Shown: positions 1 through 5,339 of the stretch, piece after piece
Position numbering within the stretch: position 1 is the first letter of the stretch
How the letters are laid out: each line of letters opens with the position of its first letter
Source: Chloroflexota bacterium
GTDB taxonomy: Bacteria > Chloroflexota > Anaerolineae > B4-G1 > SLSP01
Direction: 5' to 3'
DNA: 16,594 nt
NCBI GenBank assembly: GCA_022707665.1
Contig: JAKJAE010000025.1
Coordinates: 1-16,594, forward strand
Position numbers and translations under genes: made by a program
The notes under the pieces: model-generated
Database searches by the model: none
Told to the model about the DNA's origin: nothing
What the model saw: the letters and a program-made list of their open reading frames with translations, nothing else

Positions 1-275
1 GTGGTGTGCAGAAGATCGAGTTGCAATGGGGCAAGCTCTGCGCCGAGAAGCCAGCGCTCGGCACGGTGGTGCGGCGGCGTCCAAGACCTCCACGCACGGG
101 TCCCGGGAAGCTTCATCGTGTCTGTGGCCCTGCGGTGCGATATCAGGACCAGCGATTCAGGGAGGTTCAACTCAGCGAGAGCACGAGCAAGCCGCCGCGC
201 ATAGCGAGAGATGCCACCCGGCGCGTAGGCGTGGAGCCGTAGGTCAAGGCCGATCCGGGCCGCCCGGTTGCTCAT
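1..275 (-). CDS. Glycosyltransferase family 4 protein, N-terminal part (runs off the left edge)
   Basis: Reading the minus strand from an ATG at 275-273 gives 91 codons without a stop up to the window edge. The start has a GGAG about 7 bases upstream. The protein opens with MSNRAARIGLDLRLHAYAPG, then GGISRYARRLARAL (residues 20-33), and ends LDLLHT. This is the typical start of GT-B fold, GT4-type glycosyltransferases: a first beta strand (RIGLDLR), the Gly-Gly-Ile/Val-x-x-Tyr loop that helps bind the acceptor and phosphates, and a later 'LLH(S/T)P' strand. The donor-binding C-terminal half lies outside the window, so donor and acceptor are unknown. It would be a cytoplasmic or membrane-associated enzyme of glycan or glycolipid synthesis. 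It lies 96 bases downstream of the hydroxyacid dehydrogenase on the same strand. Family assignment is fairly secure; function is not. Confidence 0.75.
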   Translation of the reverse strand, partial: MSNRAARIGLDLRLHAYAPGGISRYARRLARALAELNLPESLVLISHRRATDTMKLPGTRAWRSWTPPHHRAERWLLGAELAPLQLDLLHT

Positions 276-315
276 CGACCGTCTCCACGTCTACGGCAGA
301 CCCGTGAACGGGACA

Positions 316-343
316 CCCTGGCAGAGCCTCTGCTCGACCAGGG
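316..343. other. Imperfect inverted repeat between two minus-strand genes
   Basis: CCCTGG at 316-321 pairs with CCAGGG at 338-343, and GCAG/CTGC nest inside with an asymmetric bulge. It lies between the stop of the hydroxyacid dehydrogenase and the start of the glycosyltransferase. No run of T follows on either strand, so a terminator role is only possible. Otherwise the stretch 276-371 shows nothing. Confidence 0.25.
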
Positions 344-371
344 AAGCTCAAAGGTCACCAATGCCCACAAG

Positions 372-1385
372 CTAGTAGCCACGCGACAGGTCGACAACGT
401 TCCTCAGCGCTTCGCCACGCAGGAAGCGTTCCAGATTATCGAGGAAGAGCTCGGCCTCACGTCGCTTGAAGTGAGGCGTGGACCAGGAGTTGTGCGGTGT
501 GATCAGCACATTGGGCAGATCCCAAAGCGGTGACGTAGCAGCGAGTGGTTCTTCTTCGAAGACATCCAACGCGGCGCCACCGATCCAGCCATGAGCTAGC
601 GCATCGACCAGGGCAGCCTGGTCGACAATGGCACCGCGGGCGATGTTGATCAACCAGGCGTCGCGGCGCATCCGACGAAGCGCCCTGGCGTCGATCAGGC
701 CGTGTGTCTCCGGCGTCAACGGGACAGCCACCACCACAAAGTCCGATGCCGCCAGGAGCTCGGATAGGTCCTCCGGCGTGTATAGCTGGTCGACGAACGG
801 CGCACCGCGGTCGATGTGGCGTCGCGTAGCAAGGACCCGCATCCCCACAGCGTGGCAACGCCGGGCGATCTCGGCTCCGATGCTGCCCAGTCCCACGATG
901 CCCACGGTCAAGTCCGAAGCCTCGCGGAGCCGCAGCAGATGCCACTGATGCGCGCGCTGCTGTGCTATGAAGTCGGGCAGGCGCTTGGCGATGGCAAGGA
1001 TCCAGGCAAGCACCATTTCGGCGATCGGCACATCGAAGATGCCCGCCGCATTGGTGATGACGATGGTCTCTCCCGACAGCGGAGCACGCTCTCTGAGCGC
1101 GCGCTCAGACAAGGCGCGGACCACGTGCTCCACTCCGGCGGTCATCGTGTGCACCCATCGCAAGGTAGAAACGCCAAGCACCTGGCGCAACAGCTCCGGG
1201 GCAATCATCCAGGGCACCATCACCACCTCGACACCGGCCACAGCCCCGGCAACGCCGCCTGGATCGCGAACCAGATCCTCGATCAGGACGATGTCACATG
1301 CCCCGAGAAGCTCACGGCTTTGCACCAACGCGCACGTCCGTTCCTCCAGTAGCGGTACGACGAACTCGGGCATGACGATCTTCAT
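372..1385 (-). CDS. D-2-hydroxyacid dehydrogenase, NAD(P)-dependent (phosphoglycerate dehydrogenase-like)
   Basis: A 337-residue protein of the D-isomer-specific 2-hydroxyacid dehydrogenase family, which reversibly reduces 2-keto acids to D-2-hydroxy acids with NAD(P)H in the cytoplasm. The Rossmann dinucleotide motif GLGSIG is at residues 165-170. The catalytic triad is visible as Arg250 (INIARG), Glu279 (FEEEP) and His298 (TPHNS). Length is normal for the family. The ATG at 1385 was chosen over an upstream in-frame one (1457) because GGAGGT sits 6 bases before it and because family homology begins with MKIVMPEF; the upstream 24 residues look non-coding. The SerA ACT domain is absent, so this is not a classical regulated phosphoglycerate dehydrogenase. 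Glyoxylate/hydroxypyruvate reductase or a sugar-acid reductase are alternatives. Substrate unassigned. Confidence 0.9.
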   Translation of the reverse strand: MKIVMPEFVVPLLEERTCALVQSRELLGACDIVLIEDLVRDPGGVAGAVAGVEVVMVPWMIAPELLRQVLGVSTLRWVHTMTAGVEHVVRALSERALRERAPLSGETIVITNAAGIFDVPIAEMVLAWILAIAKRLPDFIAQQRAHQWHLLRLREASDLTVGIVGLGSIGAEIARRCHAVGMRVLATRRHIDRGAPFVDQLYTPEDLSELLAASDFVVVAVPLTPETHGLIDARALRRMRRDAWLINIARGAIVDQAALVDALAHGWIGGAALDVFEEEPLAATSPLWDLPNVLITPHNSWSTPHFKRREAELFLDNLERFLRGEALRNVVDLSRGY

Positions 1386-1411
1386 TGGGCACCTCCGGCT
1401 GCCATGGACGC

Positions 1412-1440
1412 AGCATACCTGAATCGAAGACAAACGACAA
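1412..1440 (-). promoter_or_regulatory. Candidate sigma70-type promoter for the hydroxyacid dehydrogenase gene
   Basis: On the minus strand TTGTCG (1440-1435) is followed after 17 bases by TATGCT (1417-1412). Each hexamer matches the consensus at 4 of 6 positions. The predicted transcript would begin about 20 bases upstream of the ATG at 1385, leaving room for the Shine-Dalgarno sequence. Judged by eye only. Confidence 0.4.
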
Positions 1441-1471
1441 CCCAAATGTGTTATCATGCCCCGGAGGCATC

Positions 1472-2638
1472 ATGGCACACTCCTACATCGTTCACTACGG
1501 CGAGCTTGGACTCAAGGGGCGAAATCGCATCACGTTTGAGCGCATTCTGGTGTCGAACATCCAGCGTGCGCTCGAGGATTTGGGGCGTGTCGAGGTGCGC
1601 CGCAGCTATAGCCGCATCCTCGTCGCCGCGCCTGACGAGATAGCGGCGGATACTCTCGAGGGGCGCCTGCGCAGGCTTCCCGGCATCGCCTATTTTGCCC
1701 CGGTCACCACGACGAAGCTGACCATGGATGCGATCAGTGAGACTGCTATCGCGCTCGCCCGAGACGTGATTACCCCGGACACGCGGTTTCGGGTCACCAC
1801 ATCTCGAGGGAACAAACAGTTCCCACTCACCTCGCCGGAAATCAGCCGCAAAGTCGGCGCACGGGTGGTCGCGGCAACGGGTGCTGCCGTGGACTTGCAC
1901 ACCCCCGAGATCACGTTGACAGTCCAGATCTACGACGAGGAAGCCCACCTCTTCCTGCGGCGCATTCCCGGGCTGGGCGGACTCCCCTACGGGTCAAGCG
2001 GGCGGGTTCTCGTGCTTTTCTCCGGGGGAATCGACTCACCAGTAGCGGCACATCTGATGATGAAGCGTGGGTGTGCCGTTGACTTCATCCACTTTCACCT
2101 CCTGCGAGGCCAGGAACGCATCCGCTCGTCCAAGATCGTGGCGATGGCACACGCGCTGTTGGAGCCCCACCGCGCGCCAGGTCGCCTCACTATGATCTCA
2201 GCGGCACCGTTCGAGTCGGCCATGGCAGCGCTCGATTCGCGTGTGGCGACGGTGGTCTTCCGCCGGTTCATCATGCGCGTCGCGGAGGTGATTGCAGAGC
2301 GGCGCAAGATACCGGCGCTCGTGACGGGCGAGAGCGTGGGCCAGGTGGCCTCGCAGACGCTCAAGAACATCCACGTGATTGCTCAGACGACGACCTTGCC
2401 GATCCTGCGACCGCTCATCGGCATGGACAAGGCAGAGATCATCGAGGTAGCACAGGCCATTGGCACTTTCGAGTTGTCGGTCCAGCCCTATCAGGACCCA
2501 TGCTCGCTCCACGCCCGGCGTCCGTCGATCTGGTCGCACATCGAGGACGTGATCGAGGTAGAGGAAAAGATCGACGTCAACGCCTTGCTCAGGGAGACGC
2601 TCGCGAACTACGTGGAAGAGATCCGGATCACGTTCTAG
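1472..2638 (+). CDS. thiI: tRNA 4-thiouridine synthase ThiI (THUMP + PP-loop, no rhodanese domain)
   Basis: A 388-residue tRNA sulfurtransferase that adenylates U8 of tRNA and transfers sulfur to give 4-thiouridine; some members also supply sulfur for thiamine synthesis. Order: ferredoxin-like N-terminal domain with the hallmark YGELGLKGRN (9-18), THUMP domain (about 60-165), then the PP-loop ATPase domain with SGGIDSP at 184-190. A conserved cysteine lies in QDPCSL (Cys344), aligned by eye with the catalytic cysteine of other ThiI proteins. The protein ends near residue 388 without the rhodanese domain of enterobacterial ThiI, as in many Gram-positive and archaeal forms, so an external sulfur carrier is expected. 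The ATG at 1472 is preceded by GGAGG at 1463-1467; the longer in-frame extension (from 1385) overlaps the divergent promoter region and is not homologous. No cysteine desulfurase gene is adjacent. Confidence 0.95.
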   Translation: MAHSYIVHYGELGLKGRNRITFERILVSNIQRALEDLGRVEVRRSYSRILVAAPDEIAADTLEGRLRRLPGIAYFAPVTTTKLTMDAISETAIALARDVITPDTRFRVTTSRGNKQFPLTSPEISRKVGARVVAATGAAVDLHTPEITLTVQIYDEEAHLFLRRIPGLGGLPYGSSGRVLVLFSGGIDSPVAAHLMMKRGCAVDFIHFHLLRGQERIRSSKIVAMAHALLEPHRAPGRLTMISAAPFESAMAALDSRVATVVFRRFIMRVAEVIAERRKIPALVTGESVGQVASQTLKNIHVIAQTTTLPILRPLIGMDKAEIIEVAQAIGTFELSVQPYQDPCSLHARRPSIWSHIEDVIEVEEKIDVNALLRETLANYVEEIRITF

Positions 2639-2714
2639 AAGCACGCCTTGTAGAGCGGGGCCGGGGCGCAGGACGTGCGGGAGGCGGCGCAGGCCAACCC
2701 CACACCCGGCAGCA

Positions 2715-2742
2715 TCGTCAATCAGGCCCGTTCTGCTATACT
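2715..2742 (+). promoter_or_regulatory. Candidate promoter of the ubiD-family / amaP / scpB / flippase operon
   Basis: TGCTATACT at 2734-2742 is an extended -10 element (TG-N-TATACT, 5 of 6 in the hexamer). A TCGTCA at 2715-2720 is spaced 16 bases upstream and matches TTGACA at 4 of 6. The start site would be near 2749, some 30 bases before the ATG at 2779. The rest of the gap 2639-2714 is G+C-rich and shows no gene or clear terminator for thiI. Confidence 0.5.
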
Positions 2743-2778
2743 AGCGTCACATCTATGCTGTAGGATGGAGCCCATGCC

Positions 2779-4086
2779 ATGGATCTGCGCACATTCCTTG
2801 CCGAGTTGGATGCCGCCGGAGAGCTCCAGCACATCCACACCCCCATCTCGCCACAGCTCGACGTCGCCCGTGTGATGGCAGGGCGCGATGGCACCCCGCT
2901 GCTCTTCGAATCCCTCACGGGCTATCCTGGCTGGCGCCTGGCAGCGGGCTACGTCGCTCAGCGGGCGCACTTCGCGCGAGCCCTTGGGTGCACGGTTGCT
3001 GAGCTCGTCCAGAGGATGGCCAAGGCTATGGCGCATCCCGAGCCCCCCACAACAGTCGAGAACCCTCCGTGTCAGGAGGTAGTCCTGTCCAATGTGGACC
3101 TGGAGCGGATCCCGATTCCGCGCTACCATCCGCTGGACGGTGGGCCTTATGTGACCACGGGCGTCACCATCATCGTCGACCCCGACTATGGGCGCAACAT
3201 CTCGTTCCACCGTCTGATGCGCATCGGTTCTAATCGCCTGGTAGGCCGCATCGTGGAACAGCGCGGCACAGACACCGCCTGGCGCAAGGCGCCTGAAGGA
3301 TTGCCCATCGCGGTATGCATCGGCCTTCCACCCCACGTCTTACTGGCAGCCGCGATGTCGCCGCCGAAGGGCATCGACGAGGTAGGTATCGCTCAGGCTT
3401 TTGCACCCACGCCGATCGCCAAAGCAAGGACTGTGCCACTCGACGTCTTCGCCGACGCCGAAGTGGTGCTTGAAGGGGTGCTGACTCACGAATTTGCGGA
3501 CGAAGGGCCCTTCCCGGACCTGTCAGGGACGATGGACGGAATCCGTCAGCAACCGGTGTTCAGGGTCACGACAATCACCCACAGGAAGGATCCGATCTTC
3601 CACGCCCTGCTTCCGGCGGGGCTGGAGCACAAGAATCTGATGGGGATGCCCCGCGAGCCCACGATCTTTGCCGAGGTCAGCAAGGTGTCCACCTGCACAG
3701 GTGTCCGGATCACCCCAGGTGGCTGCTCCTGGCTGCACGCGGCCATCCAAATCGCGCCCCAGGGGCCCGATGACGCGCGTCACGCTATCGAGGCCGCATT
3801 CCGAGGCCACACGTCACTCAAGCACGTTGTCATCGTCGATCCTGACGTGGACATCGACAACCCTGCTGATGTTGAATGGGCGATCGCCACCCGTTTCCAG
3901 GCCGACCGAGACCTGATCGTACTCACAGACCAGCCCGGCTCGAGCCTCGACCCAAGTGCTCAACAGAGTCCGGGCCAGAAAACGCACACGGCCAAGATGG
4001 GTCTGGACGCCACGATCCCGTGGAACGAGCCGCGCGACGGGTACCTGCGGGTCCCCTACGAGCCTCTGGATCTGGAGTCTCAATGA
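2779..4086 (+). CDS. UbiD-family (prenylated-FMN dependent) decarboxylase
   Basis: A 435-residue member of the UbiD/Fdc family, which reversibly decarboxylates alpha,beta-unsaturated or aromatic acids using prenylated FMN and Mn2+. Visible signatures: Asn140 and Arg145 in NISFHR, spaced like the metal-binding Asn and catalytic Arg of Fdc1; AEVVLEG (227-233) carrying the metal-ligand Glu228; and EGPFPD (242-247) giving catalytic Glu242 and Asp247, an E-R-D triad as in true UbiD (Fdc1 has Glu in the last position). Length fits the family. GGAG lies 8 bases before the ATG at 2779; the ATG at 2774 is in another frame. No UbiX flavin prenyltransferase or ubiquinone/menaquinone gene is adjacent, so substrate is open: polyprenyl-hydroxybenzoate, another aromatic acid, or trans-anhydromevalonate phosphate. 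It heads an apparent four-gene operon with unrelated functions. Confidence 0.9.
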   Translation: MDLRTFLAELDAAGELQHIHTPISPQLDVARVMAGRDGTPLLFESLTGYPGWRLAAGYVAQRAHFARALGCTVAELVQRMAKAMAHPEPPTTVENPPCQEVVLSNVDLERIPIPRYHPLDGGPYVTTGVTIIVDPDYGRNISFHRLMRIGSNRLVGRIVEQRGTDTAWRKAPEGLPIAVCIGLPPHVLLAAAMSPPKGIDEVGIAQAFAPTPIAKARTVPLDVFADAEVVLEGVLTHEFADEGPFPDLSGTMDGIRQQPVFRVTTITHRKDPIFHALLPAGLEHKNLMGMPREPTIFAEVSKVSTCTGVRITPGGCSWLHAAIQIAPQGPDDARHAIEAAFRGHTSLKHVVIVDPDVDIDNPADVEWAIATRFQADRDLIVLTDQPGSSLDPSAQQSPGQKTHTAKMGLDATIPWNEPRDGYLRVPYEPLDLESQ

Positions 4087-4104
4087 GTTGCAAGGAGGGA
4101 TGCT

Positions 4105-4800
4105 ATGGGTTTTCTGAATACGCTGAACCGCGTTGTGATTGTGGTTGTATGTCTTGTGCTGATGGCCGCATTCACGGCACTCTTCTTGCTGCCACACGTA
4201 GCGCTTCCGTCGGTTGGCAGGTGGATGGCGGATTGGGGTGACTACTTCGCAAACCAGGAACCGTGGACCCGCCTTGGCATTGGCATCGCCCTTGCTGCCG
4301 TGGTGGATCTGGTGCTCCTGGCCATCATCTTCGTCGAAGTGCGTCGCCCCCGGAGCCGCTATATCCGGGTCCAACAGGTCGCGGGCGGCATGGCGACGAT
4401 CAGCATCGAGAGCGTCACCGAGATGCTCCAGCACCGGCTCAACCCGCTGCCCGGCGTGATCAGAATCACACCCACGATCCGTGCCAAGGGCAACAAGGTC
4501 GATGCCCATGTTGATGTCGGCGTGAGCCCCGGAACCAACGTACCGCAGGCCGCCAGCCGCCTGATCGCCGAAATCCAGTCTGTTCTGACCGACGAGTTGG
4601 GGATGCAGATCGCCGGCGTGCCCTCGGTCCGGGTCAACGTTCTGGAGCCTCAGACCAAAAAAGCGCCGACGCCAACGGCTGCCACCACACCCGTCCCCAC
4701 GCCGGTGTCCACGCCCACACCGCCTCCGCTACCGCCTGCACTTCCTGCCGGCGAGGAAGACCGCGGGGAACAGGCTCAACCAGAGAGTAACGGCGCGTGA
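4105..4800 (+). CDS. AmaP-like membrane protein with Asp23-type domain (alkaline shock response membrane anchor family)
   Basis: A 231-residue protein with two N-terminal transmembrane helices (about 9-30 and 57-78) in a hairpin, a cytoplasmic domain (about 85-182) resembling the Asp23/AmaP fold, then a Thr/Pro-rich tail (about 188-220). In staphylococci AmaP anchors Asp23 to the membrane as part of the envelope stress response; here the role is inferred from architecture only. A strong Shine-Dalgarno AAGGAGG at 4092-4098 lies 6 bases before the ATG, 18 bases after the ubiD-family stop. Its TGA overlaps the scpB start in GTGA, so translation is probably coupled to scpB. No separate Asp23 gene is present in the window. 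Confidence is good for the architecture, moderate for the family name. Confidence 0.75.
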   Translation: MGFLNTLNRVVIVVVCLVLMAAFTALFLLPHVALPSVGRWMADWGDYFANQEPWTRLGIGIALAAVVDLVLLAIIFVEVRRPRSRYIRVQQVAGGMATISIESVTEMLQHRLNPLPGVIRITPTIRAKGNKVDAHVDVGVSPGTNVPQAASRLIAEIQSVLTDELGMQIAGVPSVRVNVLEPQTKKAPTPTAATTPVPTPVSTPTPPPLPPALPAGEEDRGEQAQPESNGA

Positions 4801-5339
4801 GCAACGATGCTGAGCTGACACCTTCAGCGCTGCTGGAGGCATTGATCTTTGCCTCGCCACAGCCGGTGGCGGTCCGTGAACTCGCGGCGGCGGCGGGGCT
4901 ATCGATCGAGGAAACGGATGCCGCACTGGCGGACCTGGAGGGCCGTCTCGCGCAGGGAGGGTTACGGCTACAGCGCAGCCGCGACCGGCTGCAGCTTGTC
5001 TCGGCCCCTGCTGCGGCCCCCTATGTCGAGACGTTGCTCGGCCTCGAGGTTACCATTCGCCTGACCCAGGCAGCGATGGAGACACTGGCCATCGTGGCCT
5101 ACGCTCAGCCCGTCACGCGACCTCAAGTCGAGTCGATCCGCGGTGTTAGCTCAGACAGCACCCTGCGCACCTTGCTCTCCGCCGGGCTGATCGAGGAGAC
5201 AGGGCGGGCTGAGTCGCTCGGTCGTCCCATCCTCTATGGGACCACGTTCGAGTTCCTGCAACAATTCGGCCTCGAGCGTCCCGAAGATCTCCCCCCGCTC
5301 CGTCCGAGAGAGGATGCGGAAGCCGTTCCACCCACATAA
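4797..5339 (+). CDS. scpB: Segregation and condensation protein B
   Basis: A 180-residue ScpB, the winged-helix kleisin partner that with ScpA and Smc forms the bacterial condensin compacting and segregating chromosomes. Two winged-helix domains are expected at about 8-85 and 90-165. Recognisable blocks are LLEALIFASPQPV near the start, ALIVAY-like METLAIVAYAQPVTRPQVE, the RGVSSDSTLRTLL helix, and GRPILYGTTFEFLQQFGL near the end. The GTG start at 4797 overlaps the preceding TGA by 4 bases, and only a weak GAGAG lies upstream, which supports translational coupling. ScpA, usually directly upstream, is not in the window; its place is taken by the AmaP-like gene. The TAA stop overlaps the next ATG (TAATG). 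Confidence 0.93.
   Translation: MSNDAELTPSALLEALIFASPQPVAVRELAAAAGLSIEETDAALADLEGRLAQGGLRLQRSRDRLQLVSAPAAAPYVETLLGLEVTIRLTQAAMETLAIVAYAQPVTRPQVESIRGVSSDSTLRTLLSAGLIEETGRAESLGRPILYGTTFEFLQQFGLERPEDLPPLRPREDAEAVPPT

Noticed and set aside
26..307. Plus-strand open frame at the left edge
   Set aside because: It is low-complexity Arg/Ser/Ala-rich and lies opposite a recognisable glycosyltransferase start on the minus strand.
1449..1457. Extended -10 element (TG-T-TATCAT) before thiI
   Set aside because: A start site about 7 bases downstream would fall inside the Shine-Dalgarno sequence at 1463-1467, leaving almost no leader, and no good -35 is present.
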